64,000 nucleotides of DNA from Hydrocarboniphaga sp. (GTDB lineage: Bacteria > Pseudomonadota > Gammaproteobacteria > Nevskiales > Nevskiaceae). Position numbers and translations under genes: made by a program. The stretch is taken from the NCBI RefSeq assembly GCF_028291725.1, contig NZ_JAQGNT010000043.1, positions 1-64,000 of the forward strand, written 5' to 3'. The notes under the pieces are model-generated. The model was not told the origin of the DNA and searched no databases. It worked only from the letters and a program-made list of their open reading frames with translations. This document shows, in pieces, positions 55,777-64,000 of this stretch (positions within the stretch are counted from its first letter, which is position 1; every line of letters begins with the position of its first letter).

Positions 55777-55813
55777 AGCGTCCGCAGTAGGCGGGCGAAA
55801 AACTCGTAGCCTC

Positions 55814-57943
55814 TCAGTGCGAGGGTGCCGGCGTGTCGTTCCAGATTGCCAGGGCGTCCAGACATTCGATGCGGCCGTCGGGTCCGACATACAGCGGGTT
55901 CACTTCCAGCGACACCAGGTCGGGGCCGAGCGCGATCGCGGCCTGCGCGATCCTTTCGACGACCTGCGCCACCGCATCCAGGTCCACCGCCGGCTGGCCA
56001 CGGTAGCCACGCAGGATCTTGGCGGCGCGCAGTTCCTCGAACATCGCCCTGATCTCGCCAGCCGCAACCGGCAGCAGTCGCAGGCTGCTGTCCTGCAAGG
56101 CCTCCACCCAGACGCCGCCGAGGGAGACCGCGATCGCCAGCCCCCACTGCGGGTCACGCGCGATGCCGACGAACAGCTCGCTGCCTTTGGCTCGCATCGG
56201 CGACACGATGACGCCGTCGATCCGCGCGTCCGGCTGCGCCTTGGCGACGTTGGCCAGAATCCGCGCGTAGCCTTCGGCGACGGCCGCGTCGTCGGCCAGG
56301 TTCAGCAGTACGCCGCCGGCCTCGGTCTTGTGCGCGATATCGGGTGAGGCGATCTTCAGCACCACCGGGCCGAGCGCTTCGGCAGCAGCCATCACCGCCT
56401 GGGCCGACGAGGTCGCAGTCACCGCCGGAATCACCGGCACGCCGCTGGCCGCCAGGTACTCCAGCGTCTCGCGCTCGCTGCGCGGCCTGGCGACGGCCGC
56501 GGCAGACGGCGGCAGCGGCCGGTAGACCGCGCGATCCAGCGACGCAGACCAGGCGAAAGCATGGCCCAGTGCCTGGATGCCGTCGTCCAGGCCGCAAAGC
56601 GCAAACGGAACGCCGGACTCCTCCAGCAGCTTGAGGCTGAGCTCGCTGACGGGTTGCAGTGTCTGCGTCAACAGCACGCCCGGCTTGCCGCTGGCCTGGA
56701 TGCCGCGGCCGATGTGCGCGAGGGCGACCGTGTTGAACTTGCTGATCTTCGACGCTTCGTCCGGCAGGCCGCAGACGGTCGCGGTGATGCCGATGCCTGG
56801 ATCGCTGCCGGCGATCCTCAGCACGTTCTCGAACATTTCGGGTTTGGTGACGGCCGCGCCGGTGACATCGAGCGGGTTGTGTGTGGATGCACCCATTTCC
56901 GACAGCACGCCGCGCAGCGCAGCGAGCGTCTCCTCACCGAACTGGGGCAGCGCGACGCCGAACGTTTCGGCATTGTCGGCGACCATCTCGCAGGCGCCGC
57001 CGGAGATCGACACCAGGCCCAGCGAGCGCTGCGTGATCGGGCCGGTATAGGCGAGCAGCGCCGCGGTCTGGACCAGCTCCTCGATGCTGCCGACGCGCGC
57101 CAGGCCAAGCTGCCGGCACGCGCTATCGAAGACCTTGTCGTCGCCGACCAGCGCACCGGTGTGCGCCTGCGCCACTTTGGCGGTCAGCTCCGATGTGCCG
57201 ACCTTGAGAATCACGATCGGTTTGCGCGCGGCATGGGCTCGTGCCGCGGACGCCATGAACGCGCGCGGATCGCGGATCGACTCGGCAAAAACTGCGACCG
57301 CCTTCGTCGACTCATCGTCTATCAGGAAATCCAGCACCTCGGCGAGCCCGATCATGGCCTCGTTGCCGAGTGTGACTGCGTAGCTGAGCCCCACGCCTTG
57401 CTGCTGGGCGAAACCCATGATGGCGCCGGCCGTCGCGCCGCTCTGCGAAACCACGGCGACCGGCCCTGCCCGCTTGACCATCGGCGGCAGCACGATCGCA
57501 GGCACGTTGTCGATGTAATTGATGAAGCCCAGCGAGTTGGGGCCGAACAGCGACAGCCCCAGCGAGCGAGCGCGGTCGATCAATTCATCCTGGATTCTGG
57601 CGCCCTGCTCGCCGAGTTCGGCGAAACCGGAGGTCAGCACCACGGCGTAGCGGATGCCAGCCGCGGCGACATCTTCGAGCACGCCGAGAACCACGCCTGC
57701 AGGCACCATGATCACAGCGATGTCCACAGCCCGGCCTATCGCCACGCAGGACGTGAAGGCGGCGCGGCCGAAAACTTCGCCACCCTTGGGATTCACCAGA
57801 TGCAGTTCGCCGGCGTAGCCGCTGGCGCGGATGCCGCCGAGCAGGATCTGGCACCACGTGGATTTTTCGGTGGCGCCGACCAAGGCGATCGAGCGCGCGC
57901 GGAACAGCTTCGACAGGTCGGCAGGCTTGCGGGTGGGAGTCAT
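55814..57943 (-). CDS. Acyl-CoA synthetase, ADP-forming (fused subunits)
   Basis: A 709-residue NDP-forming acyl-CoA synthetase. The N-terminal CoA-binding domain has ALVGATEKSTWCQILLGGIR (20-39). The ligase domain carries the phosphohistidine His261 in AQAHTGALVGDD. The C-terminal ATP-grasp domain spans about 480-709 (PVVLKIASPDIAHKTEAGGV). It links thioester formation with ATP and ADP, for example for acetate-, pivaloyl- or aryl-CoA. It is last gene of the long minus-strand operon starting at 63683, 24 bp after the ligase gene. Confidence 0.9.
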   Translation of the reverse strand: MTPTRKPADLSKLFRARSIALVGATEKSTWCQILLGGIRASGYAGELHLVNPKGGEVFGRAAFTSCVAIGRAVDIAVIMVPAGVVLGVLEDVAAAGIRYAVVLTSGFAELGEQGARIQDELIDRARSLGLSLFGPNSLGFINYIDNVPAIVLPPMVKRAGPVAVVSQSGATAGAIMGFAQQQGVGLSYAVTLGNEAMIGLAEVLDFLIDDESTKAVAVFAESIRDPRAFMASAARAHAARKPIVILKVGTSELTAKVAQAHTGALVGDDKVFDSACRQLGLARVGSIEELVQTAALLAYTGPITQRSLGLVSISGGACEMVADNAETFGVALPQFGEETLAALRGVLSEMGASTHNPLDVTGAAVTKPEMFENVLRIAGSDPGIGITATVCGLPDEASKISKFNTVALAHIGRGIQASGKPGVLLTQTLQPVSELSLKLLEESGVPFALCGLDDGIQALGHAFAWSASLDRAVYRPLPPSAAAVARPRSERETLEYLAASGVPVIPAVTATSSAQAVMAAAEALGPVVLKIASPDIAHKTEAGGVLLNLADDAAVAEGYARILANVAKAQPDARIDGVIVSPMRAKGSELFVGIARDPQWGLAIAVSLGGVWVEALQDSSLRLLPVAAGEIRAMFEELRAAKILRGYRGQPAVDLDAVAQVVERIAQAAIALGPDLVSLEVNPLYVGPDGRIECLDALAIWNDTPAPSH

Positions 57944-57967
57944 CGGAATCTCAAAAAAATGGGCGGG

Positions 57968-59545
57968 TCAGCCGACTTTCGGATAGTTGCCGCCACCATG
58001 GAGCGCGTCGGCCGCGGCGCGATCGATCTGCCCCATCGCATTGCGCGGCAGGCTGTCGGCGAAGCTCACGCTCTTGGGTTTCTTGTACGAGGCGATGCGT
58101 TCGCGGCAGTGATCGATCAGCTCCTGTTCGCTGGCGTCGTGGCCCGGCCTTTTCAGCACAATGGCCTTGACGTTCTGCGACCAGGTCGGGTCCGGCACGC
58201 CGATCACGCAGGCGTCGGCGACCGCCGGATGCCGCTTCAGGCAGGCCTCGACCTCGGCCGGATACACGTTCTCCAGCCCGGTCTTGATCATCGTGGTCCT
58301 GGGGCCGACGAATACCAGTGAGCCGTCGTCCTTGCGCAGCCCCAGGTCGTTGGTGCGATGCCAGCCGTGGCGTGTGCGGCGCGCGTTTTCCTCGTCGCGA
58401 TGCAGGTAGCCGCACATCACCAGCGGGCCGCGCGCACAGATTTCACCGACCTGGTTCGGAGGCACTTCCTTGCCGTCCTCATCGGCGATCATGATCTGCA
58501 GGAACGGCGCCGGGCGGCCGGCAGCACTGCCGCCCATCCAGGTCAGCACCGACAGGCCACCGATCTCGGTCTGGCCGTAGCCGCCGAAGGTCTTCATCAG
58601 CGGCGCCGTCACCGGCATCACCATCGGCAGCTTCCAGTCGCGCATGTCCGGCGTCGGGAACAGGCTGCTGACGTCGTAGGCCCCGTCCCTGTTGAGCGCG
58701 CGCATCTGCTCGACCGTCGGCAAGGTCAGGAAGCCGTGCGTGATGCGCTCGGCGACCACCAGGTCGAGCAGTTGTTTTGCATCGACGCGCGGCACGAACA
58801 CGCAGCGGCCGCCGGCGAGGAAGGTCGCGAGCGTGCCCATCAGCACGCCCACATGGAACATCGGGCCGGACACCAGGTAGGCACTGCTTTCGTGGATCTC
58901 CTGGCCCTGCACGTTGATCATGCCCTGCAGCAGCAGCGCCGTATGCGACAACAGCGCGGCATTGGGCCTGCCGTCGAAAGCGGCGGTATAGATCGCGAGG
59001 ACCGGCTTTTCGGAATCGATCTGCAGGTCGGCATCGGCATCGCTGGCGGCGGCGAGCAGCGTCTCGTAGCCGCCGGGCTCGCCCGCCTCGGCGTCGTGCT
59101 GGATCCAGTGATGCTGATCCATCCACGATGCGCGTGTGGCGCGGTAGGCCTCGCCGATCTCGGCCTCCTGCCAGAACACCACCTTGGGCTGAAAGTCTTC
59201 GATGCTGGCGGTCACTTCGGCCGCGGTCATCCGCCAGTTCGCCGGGCACAGCAGCGCGCCGAGCTTGGCGGCGGCGAGCAGCACTTCCATCACGCGAAAC
59301 GAGTTCTGGCCCAGCCACAGCAGGCGATCGTTCTCTCCGACGCCGTGAGTGCGCAACACGTTGACCAGCCGGTTCACGCGCGCGTCGAGCTGCGCGAACG
59401 TGAACCGGTGATGCGCGTCGACCACCGCGACTCGCTGTGGCCGCGAGCGACGCTGCTCGCGCAGCAGATCGCCCAGGCCATAGAGCCGCACCGTATCGTA
59501 GGCCGGGCTGCAGCGGGTCTGTGTACTTGTCATGTCGCGTGTCAT
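57968..59545 (-). CDS. Adenylate-forming enzyme with atypical P-loop
   Basis: An ANL-superfamily protein of 525 residues. The fold motifs GGYGQTE (A5), HRTNDLG (A7) and TGLENVYPAEVE (A8) are present. The P-loop reads TAAFDGRPN (187-195) instead of TSGTTGxPK, losing the Lys and most Ser/Thr. At the A10 site it reads PRNAMGQIDRA, where the catalytic Lys is missing. It may have unusual catalysis, only use pre-formed adenylates, or be inactive. The ATG at 59545 overlaps the stop of the hydrolase remnant (ATGA). The conserved fold and operon position suggest it is still used. Confidence 0.82.
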   Translation of the reverse strand: MTRDMTSTQTRCSPAYDTVRLYGLGDLLREQRRSRPQRVAVVDAHHRFTFAQLDARVNRLVNVLRTHGVGENDRLLWLGQNSFRVMEVLLAAAKLGALLCPANWRMTAAEVTASIEDFQPKVVFWQEAEIGEAYRATRASWMDQHHWIQHDAEAGEPGGYETLLAAASDADADLQIDSEKPVLAIYTAAFDGRPNAALLSHTALLLQGMINVQGQEIHESSAYLVSGPMFHVGVLMGTLATFLAGGRCVFVPRVDAKQLLDLVVAERITHGFLTLPTVEQMRALNRDGAYDVSSLFPTPDMRDWKLPMVMPVTAPLMKTFGGYGQTEIGGLSVLTWMGGSAAGRPAPFLQIMIADEDGKEVPPNQVGEICARGPLVMCGYLHRDEENARRTRHGWHRTNDLGLRKDDGSLVFVGPRTTMIKTGLENVYPAEVEACLKRHPAVADACVIGVPDPTWSQNVKAIVLKRPGHDASEQELIDHCRERIASYKKPKSVSFADSLPRNAMGQIDRAAADALHGGGNYPKVG

Positions 59546-60003
59546 GTCGCGGCTCGCTTGTCGGCGCGCGTGACACGCCTGAGGAATTCGATCAGAGGCC
59601 GGTTGAAAGCGTCGTTGCGGTCGCCGGCGACCATGTGATCGGCATCGGCAGCCTCGTCGAGGCTGGCGAATCCATCCGGTGCCGAGCGCATGAAATCGTG
59701 GATTTCCGTCGCGCCGCCCATCTCGATGTTCGGCACGATGTCGACCAGTACCAGCGCGCTCGCGCAGGGCATATCGCCCTCGCCCACCGTTAGCAGCGCC
59801 GCCAGGCCGCCCAGCGAGGCGCCGACCAGGCCGGGACGGCCCGGCAACTGCGCCAGTACCGCGCGCAGATCGTCGGCCTGCCGATCCATACGGTAGTCCC
59901 CATCGGCGGCCCAACTGCTGTCGCCATGGCCGCGCAGGTCCAGGCTCAGCGCGTGAAAACCCGCAGCTGCCAGTTCCACCTTCGCGAACTCAGGGCCGCA
60001 CAC
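59542..60003 (-). pseudogene. Alpha/beta hydrolase remnant with two deletions
   Basis: A 153-residue frame, about half of a normal 280-300-residue hydrolase. The N-terminal strand with the oxyanion HG loop is missing; it begins inside the fold (LAAAGFHALSLDLRGHGDS). The nucleophile elbow GASLGG is present. After FASLDEAADA it jumps straight to the C-terminal DHMVAGDRNDAF, so the cap and the Asp-bearing strand (about 100 residues) are gone. It starts with GTG inside the end of the upstream gene. The frame and the ATGA overlap with the next gene are maintained, perhaps to keep translational coupling. Confidence 0.7.
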
Positions 60004-60697
60004 GCGGACCGGGATGGCCGCAGCCGCAGAGATCGCGCGTCAGCGTCGCCCGTATACCGGTCGCCATGCGCACGAAGCTCAGCGCACGGTCGAGCCGGCT
60101 GCTGACGAGCAGTTCTCCGTCATCGGCGCGGTCCAGCTGCCATTCCAGGCTGTCGATATGAGCACCGTCACCGCAGCGGCACTCCAGCGCCAGCGCCGGA
60201 CCCAGCTCGATCCAGCGGCGCAGCTCGATGTCCGCAGCGTTCTGCAGGCGCGCATACGCGTCCGGCCGCGCCCATACGACCTTGCCCTTGAACAGCGCAG
60301 CCGGATCGGTGCCGCTGGCGATGAGCCCGTCGAGCACGGCGGCAGTGACGCCGAACACCGCCGCGATATCGAAGCGTCCGATCATCGACCGGATACGGCC
60401 GAATTCGTAGGGGCTCGCATCGGCGGTGCAGACGATCAGATTGCGATCCACCATCGCCAGCTTCAACGGCAGCATCTGGACGACGTCGCCCAGCGTTGAG
60501 ATCACCAGCGTATGGCGGCCGCGAGCGAACGCATAGGTGTCGAGAATGCGGCCGACGGCTTGCTTGGCGCGGTCGATATCGCGCTCGGACGCCGGCAGAA
60601 AATGAAACTGACCGGTGATCAGATAACGCCCGACGACGGCGGCAGGACGTGCCGGGTAGGCGCCGCCCTCTGCGGCGGAGTGGCTGATGGCGCTCAT
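59990..60697 (-). CDS. PaaK-like fragment lacking the ATP-binding loop
   Basis: A 235-residue protein. The last 50 residues (ELLVSSRLDRALSFVRMATG; LTRDLCGCGHPGPRV) align by eye with the PaaK-like ligase encoded just upstream (EMVVTSLADDHAPMIRYRTE; HSPCACGRTHARF). The central region also has a Rossmann-like pattern of such ligases. There is no STSGTTG P-loop and no C-terminal lid domain. It is either a ligase truncated at about 60000 by the same deletion that removed the hydrolase N-terminus, or a genuine small accessory protein related to adenylate-forming enzymes. Start and PaaK stop overlap (ATGA). Confidence 0.55.
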   Translation of the reverse strand: MSAISHSAAEGGAYPARPAAVVGRYLITGQFHFLPASERDIDRAKQAVGRILDTYAFARGRHTLVISTLGDVVQMLPLKLAMVDRNLIVCTADASPYEFGRIRSMIGRFDIAAVFGVTAAVLDGLIASGTDPAALFKGKVVWARPDAYARLQNAADIELRRWIELGPALALECRCGDGAHIDSLEWQLDRADDGELLVSSRLDRALSFVRMATGIRATLTRDLCGCGHPGPRVRP

Positions 60698-62028
60698 TGC
60701 CGGGTCACCCGTGGAATCTTGTGAGGCGGCCCGAGTTTGAGCAGCTCATCGCAGGGCGTGAGCTCGACCTGCACCGGCACGTTCAGGGCGCTGCGCAAAC
60801 GCTCCGACAGGCGCGCGGCGAGACCGTCGGCAGTGCCCTGAAGCAAGGCGGGCTCGTAGCCGACGCGCAGCCTCAGCGCGGCGAGGTCGCGCTGAGGCCG
60901 GATGATCTGGAACAGGCATGAGCGAGTTTCGTGTTCGGCCTCCACCAGCGGCTGGATGTCGCGCGGCAGGATCGAGCGGCCATCGACGAGGATCTGGTCG
61001 CCTTTGCGCCCGATAGGCCAGAAGCGTGCATGCGTTCGTCCACAGGCACAGGGGCTGTGGTCCATGCGCACGAGGTCTTCGGTCCGATAGCGGATCATCG
61101 GCGCGTGATCGTCGGCCAGCGAGGTCACCACCATCTCGCCGATCTGGCCGTCGGGCACGGGCTTGCCATCGTCGTCCAGGTTTTCGACCAGCGCGAGGTC
61201 CTCCGAGGCGTGCATACCGTCGTGCATGCGGCACTGCACGGCGCCGCTGACATCGCCCAGCGTGGTGAACTCGAACAATTCCAGTCCCCAGCTTTTGACC
61301 AGCGCCGCGAAGCGCGGCGACAGCGGTTCGCCGCCGAACATCACACCCTTGTAGGACGAGAACACATCGAGCGGATCGATGCCGGTCTTTTCGAAGTACT
61401 GCTCCAGACCGATGATCAGCGGACTCGACAGCATCATCAGCACGGTCGGCCGGAACTGGCGAGACGCCGCGACGAAGCGCGGAATCTCGGCCGGATCGTG
61501 GGCGATCGGGATCGCCGTCAGACCGATGCGCGACAGGCCATGCGCGTGAAACATGCCGCCGCGATAGGTGAACATCAAGAACACGATGGCGTCGCCGGGA
61601 CGCGCGCCCATGTGCCAGTAACCGCGCATCAGGTCCTGATCGACGGCGGTGTACATGCCATGCGGTATCGGCGTGGGTTCGCCGGTGGTGCCGGAGGTGG
61701 AGCTGATCGTGACCAGCTCATCCGGGCTTGCCATCAGCATGCCGCCCATGGGATCACCGTGCGCGTCGCGCCAGGCGCGGATGTGATCCTTGTCGATGAA
61801 GGGAGCGCGCGCCTTGAAGTCCGCCAGTGAGCGAATGTCCTGCGGCGCGAGGCCAGCCGCCTCCCAGGTGGAGCGGATCAGCGGCGCGCCCTTGTAGGCC
61901 CGCGGCAACAGTTCCAGCAGGCGCGCCTGCTGGAACTGCTCGATATCAGCACGCGGCATCGTCTCGCGCCACGGATCGTAGTAACGCTCGTCAACGCACT
62001 CTGTCGGCGCGCTCGTCGCAACACTCAT
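60694..62028 (-). CDS. Phenylacetate-CoA ligase-like (PaaK family) enzyme
   Basis: A 444-residue AMP-forming CoA ligase of the PaaK type. The P-loop STSGTTGEPTP is at 110-120, the adenylate motif YRTEDL follows, and the CACGRTHARFWPIGRKGD segment leads into the lid domain. The P-loop Lys is replaced by Thr (EPTP), as in several PaaK proteins. It would activate an aromatic or cyclic carboxylate; context suggests a steroid- or terpenoid-like acid. It overlaps the next gene by four bases and follows the DUF35 gene after 27 bp. Confidence 0.87.
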   Translation of the reverse strand: MSVATSAPTECVDERYYDPWRETMPRADIEQFQQARLLELLPRAYKGAPLIRSTWEAAGLAPQDIRSLADFKARAPFIDKDHIRAWRDAHGDPMGGMLMASPDELVTISSTSGTTGEPTPIPHGMYTAVDQDLMRGYWHMGARPGDAIVFLMFTYRGGMFHAHGLSRIGLTAIPIAHDPAEIPRFVAASRQFRPTVLMMLSSPLIIGLEQYFEKTGIDPLDVFSSYKGVMFGGEPLSPRFAALVKSWGLELFEFTTLGDVSGAVQCRMHDGMHASEDLALVENLDDDGKPVPDGQIGEMVVTSLADDHAPMIRYRTEDLVRMDHSPCACGRTHARFWPIGRKGDQILVDGRSILPRDIQPLVEAEHETRSCLFQIIRPQRDLAALRLRVGYEPALLQGTADGLAARLSERLRSALNVPVQVELTPCDELLKLGPPHKIPRVTRQ

Positions 62029-62055
62029 CGGATTCTCCTCCGCATGGTCGCTCGC

Positions 62056-62496
62056 CTAGTCGGCGAGCCGGAACACCGGCAGCAGCCAGCCGTCCTGGAT
62101 CGGGTTCCACTCCACCTGCACACGCTGGCCGATCGCCACAGTGGCAGGGTCCACGCCGACCAGGTTCGAGACCAGCCGTGTTCCCGGCGCGCCGTCGAGA
62201 TCGACGACGATCGGCACGTAGACGAAATCCGCCACGTCCGGGTACGGCGAGCGCGTGCAGACGACATAGCTGTAGATCGTCGCGGTGCCCGGCAGCGTCG
62301 GCCACTGCAGCTGCTTGCTCTGGCACTTGGGGCAGAACGGCGTCGGCGGCATGCGGAACGCGCCGCAGCTACCGCACTGGCAGGCGGTGAGCCGGCGCTC
62401 GCGGGCGGCCTGCCAGAACGGCTCGGTCGCCGGATTGGTGCTGATGGCGATGTGATCGCCGGGTACGGCGATGGAAAGCGTCACGCTCATCGTCAT
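62056..62496 (-). CDS. DUF35 OB-fold zinc-ribbon protein
   Basis: A 146-residue acyl-CoA-binding partner of thiolase-like enzymes. An N-terminal rubredoxin-like zinc ribbon has CGSC (41-44) and CPKC (55-58), and an OB-fold follows (TIYSYVVC; RLVSNLVGV). DUF35 proteins form complexes with thiolase-fold aldolases, as in Ltp2-ChsH2 of steroid side-chain removal. The ATG at 62496 overlaps the thiolase stop (ATGA), which supports a stoichiometric complex; an ATG at 62490 is possible. Confidence 0.9.
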   Translation of the reverse strand: MTMSVTLSIAVPGDHIAISTNPATEPFWQAARERRLTACQCGSCGAFRMPPTPFCPKCQSKQLQWPTLPGTATIYSYVVCTRSPYPDVADFVYVPIVVDLDGAPGTRLVSNLVGVDPATVAIGQRVQVEWNPIQDGWLLPVFRLAD

Positions 62497-63683
62497 TTCC
62501 TCAGCACGAGGCCGGATACCGGCAGCGACGCCGGGCCGCCGGTGACCAGCGCGAGTTCCGCGTCGGGCACCTGGTTGATCGCGACGCCGCGCAACTGCTC
62601 GACCGCTTCGCGGATATGCGTCATGCCGATGATGTAGGCCTCCGACAACTGCCCTCCGTGCGGGTTCACCGGGATACTGCCGCCGTCGAATCGGATCGCG
62701 CCGCTTTCGACAAAGGCGCCGCCTTCGCCTCGCGCGCAGAAACCGTAGTCTTCGAGCTGCATCAGCACCAGCGGGCTGAAGTGGTCGTAGAGCAGCGCCA
62801 CATCCATGTCGGCGGCGCTCAGCCCGGTCTTGGCCCACAGGCGATCGGCGATGGATTTGTTGCCTGCCGACGCGAAATACTCGTCCGGCATGCCCATCCA
62901 TGCGAAAGCACGGCCCCATTGCGCGCGACCGCCGTGCACGGCGCCATGGATATAGACCGGCTTCTGCTTGAGATCGAGAGCGCGATCGGAAGTGGTGGTA
63001 ATCACCGCGACGGCGCCGTCGGTTTCCAGGCAAAAATCCAGGCGGCACAGCGGATCGGCAAGCATCGGCGCGGCGAAGTATTCATCGAGCGTCAGCGGCG
63101 TACGGCGCATCGCGCCGGGACGGTTGAGCGTGTTCTGCCGGCTCGACATCACGATCTCGGCGAAGGCTTCGCGCCGCGTGCCGTAAAGATGCATATGGCG
63201 GCGCGCGAGCACCGACATCAGATGGCCAGGCCCGACCAGACCCGACGGTTGCAGGAAGGAGTTCTCCGGGTCCGGCGCCAAGGCGCCGAACACCGTGCCG
63301 AGCCGCTGCTTGGCCTGCTGCAGCGCCATGACCGTGACCACGTACGTGGCGTCACCGGCGATCAGCGCGGCTGCGGCCAGGCCCATCGACCCGGCCGATC
63401 CGCCGCCACCGCTGGTCAGCGTCGCGGTGAACGTCACCTCGGGGATGCCGAGCATCTCCATCAGGCTGGCGGTGTCCATCTTGTCGACATAACCGGCCAT
63501 GGCACTCGCGTAATACGCGAAGCCGTCGATCTGCTGCACCTTGATGCCAGCGTCGTCGCAGGCCGCGAGGATCGCGTCGCCGATCATCTCGTTGGTGGTG
63601 CGCGGCCAGGATTGGCCCCGCGGGTAATACGGCGTGGCGCCGACACCCACGATTGCCGCCTTGTCGCGGTGTTCCCAGACCAT
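62493..63683 (-). CDS. Thiolase-like lipid-transfer protein, likely retro-aldolase
   Basis: A thiolase-fold protein of 396 residues. The position of the nucleophilic Cys reads TSGGGGSAG (90-98), so no Cys is present and classical thiolysis is not possible. Conserved features are LLYDHFSP (Tyr299, Asp300), VNPHGG (339-344) and SEAYIIG (Tyr350), like Ltp2-type aldolases, where tyrosines take part in the retro-aldol reaction. With the DUF35 partner it could cleave a beta-hydroxyacyl-CoA carrying a tertiary alcohol. It is first gene of the long minus-strand operon, with an operator copy 78 bp upstream. Confidence 0.87.
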   Translation of the reverse strand: MVWEHRDKAAIVGVGATPYYPRGQSWPRTTNEMIGDAILAACDDAGIKVQQIDGFAYYASAMAGYVDKMDTASLMEMLGIPEVTFTATLTSGGGGSAGSMGLAAAALIAGDATYVVTVMALQQAKQRLGTVFGALAPDPENSFLQPSGLVGPGHLMSVLARRHMHLYGTRREAFAEIVMSSRQNTLNRPGAMRRTPLTLDEYFAAPMLADPLCRLDFCLETDGAVAVITTTSDRALDLKQKPVYIHGAVHGGRAQWGRAFAWMGMPDEYFASAGNKSIADRLWAKTGLSAADMDVALLYDHFSPLVLMQLEDYGFCARGEGGAFVESGAIRFDGGSIPVNPHGGQLSEAYIIGMTHIREAVEQLRGVAINQVPDAELALVTGGPASLPVSGLVLRK

Positions 63684-63760
63684 CGCTCTCGTTCCTCATC
63701 GCAGTAGGCCCCGTCGTCGATCGGGTCCGACGGCCGAGCCGATATCACCGATTCTCTAAA

Positions 63761-63770
63761 CAGGTATTTC
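63761..63770. promoter_or_regulatory. Putative operator of the thiolase-DUF35 operon
   Basis: CAGGTATTTC (core AGGTATTT 63762-63769) matches the left half and centre of the motif, with the right half degenerate, and is followed by AT-rich TTTTAATGTTAG. It lies 78 bp upstream of the first gene of the 63683-55814 operon. Confidence 0.4.
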
Positions 63771-63832
63771 TTTTAATGTTAGAAGCCGGCGACCGATGGG
63801 TCAACCGAAAGTCGATGCAGAAATGCAACATT

Positions 63833-63899
63833 GAGTCGATTCCGGGCGAGTCGATTCCGGGGTTTTCGCCCCCGATGGTTGCCGATCAATCGATCAATC
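63833..63899. repeat. Short tandem repeats
   Basis: GAGTCGATTCCGGGC (63833-63847) is followed by GAGTCGATTCCGGGG (63848-63862), identical in 14 of 15 bases. Further on GATCAATC is repeated twice (63884-63899). They lie in non-coding DNA; no function is evident. Confidence 0.75.
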
Positions 63900-64000
63900 C
63901 AAGCGGGGACGACGATTCATCGCGGGCCATGCGAGCACCCTCCGCCCGCAGACCGACATCGAATCCGTTACCTGAATCAGGGGAAACGGGAGGCACTGGA

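Larger units (their letters stand above)
63684..64000. other. Intergenic region at the right edge
   Basis: A 317-bp region without a convincing gene. It holds the operator copy at 63761-63770, the short repeats at 63833-63862 and 63884-63899, and a possible further operator-like element, GTTACCTG (63967-63974). The start of the next gene to the right may lie just outside the window. Confidence 0.5.

Overview
The window is GC-rich (roughly 60-65 percent by eye) and densely coded. It looks like the chromosome of an aerobic, catabolically versatile gammaproteobacterium. The yfhM-pbpC pair at the left edge is typical of Gram-negative proteobacteria. The mix of paired FadE-like acyl-CoA dehydrogenases, TonB receptors, P450s and DUF35/thiolase pairs suggests a Nevskiales/Solimonadaceae-like or similar degrader. 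This placement is an inference; no rRNA or tRNA gene is visible to test it.

Layout. 184-8560 holds periplasmic defence and peptidoglycan genes (alpha-2-macroglobulin, PBP1C), closed by a strong terminator and an alcohol-dehydrogenase ruin. From 8857 to the right end almost everything looks like one catabolic island built from many short transcription units. 8.9-15.3 kb: acyl-CoA dehydrogenase pair 1, a coniferyl-aldehyde-type dehydrogenase, an SDR, a gutted nitronate monooxygenase and a TetR. 15.4-21.6 kb: a cytochrome P450 fused to DUF3237, a TonB receptor and a membrane-anchored linalool dehydratase/isomerase-like protein. 22-31.6 kb: GntR/FCD regulators (one headless, one normal, one tandem-fused), acyl-CoA dehydrogenase pair 2, an SDR, an aldehyde dehydrogenase and a CYP101-like P450. 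31.6-36.3 kb: a second TonB receptor, a collapsed paralogue of the first receptor, a TetR and a small membrane protein. 36.4-55.8 kb: acyl-CoA dehydrogenase pairs 3 and 4, an epoxide-hydrolase-like enzyme, a kinase-like protein, a FadJ-type multifunctional enzyme, a thiolase, crotonases, an amidohydrolase, a flavin reductase, a double-hotdog MaoC protein, an acyl-CoA ligase, a nitronate monooxygenase and a TesB thioesterase. 55.8-63.7 kb: one tightly overlapping minus-strand operon with an Ltp2-like thiolase, a DUF35 partner, a PaaK-like ligase, two damaged genes, an atypical adenylate-forming enzyme and an ADP-forming acyl-CoA synthetase.

How it may work together (inference): a hydrophobic isoprenoid or terpenoid/steroid-like compound enters through the TonB receptors. 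It is hydrated, isomerised or hydroxylated by the LDI-like protein and the P450s, oxidised by SDRs and aldehyde dehydrogenases, activated by the ligases, and shortened by heteromeric acyl-CoA dehydrogenases, hydratases, MFE/thiolase and a retro-aldolase-type thiolase/DUF35 pair.

The most interesting signal not tied to one gene is a short palindrome, core AGRTAYCT (often GAGRTAYCTC or ACAGGTACCTGT). It recurs in front of about fifteen of the catabolic transcription units, often overlapping the promoter or repeated 12-20 bp away. I saw none at yfhM-pbpC. It looks like the operator of one local regulon. Its half-site resembles the GGTATA repeats bound by NanR, an FCD-type GntR protein, so the FCD regulators here are the first candidates. 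A second theme is gene remains with clean in-frame internal or terminal deletions (ADH, nitronate monooxygenase, TonB receptor, FCD regulator, alpha/beta hydrolase).
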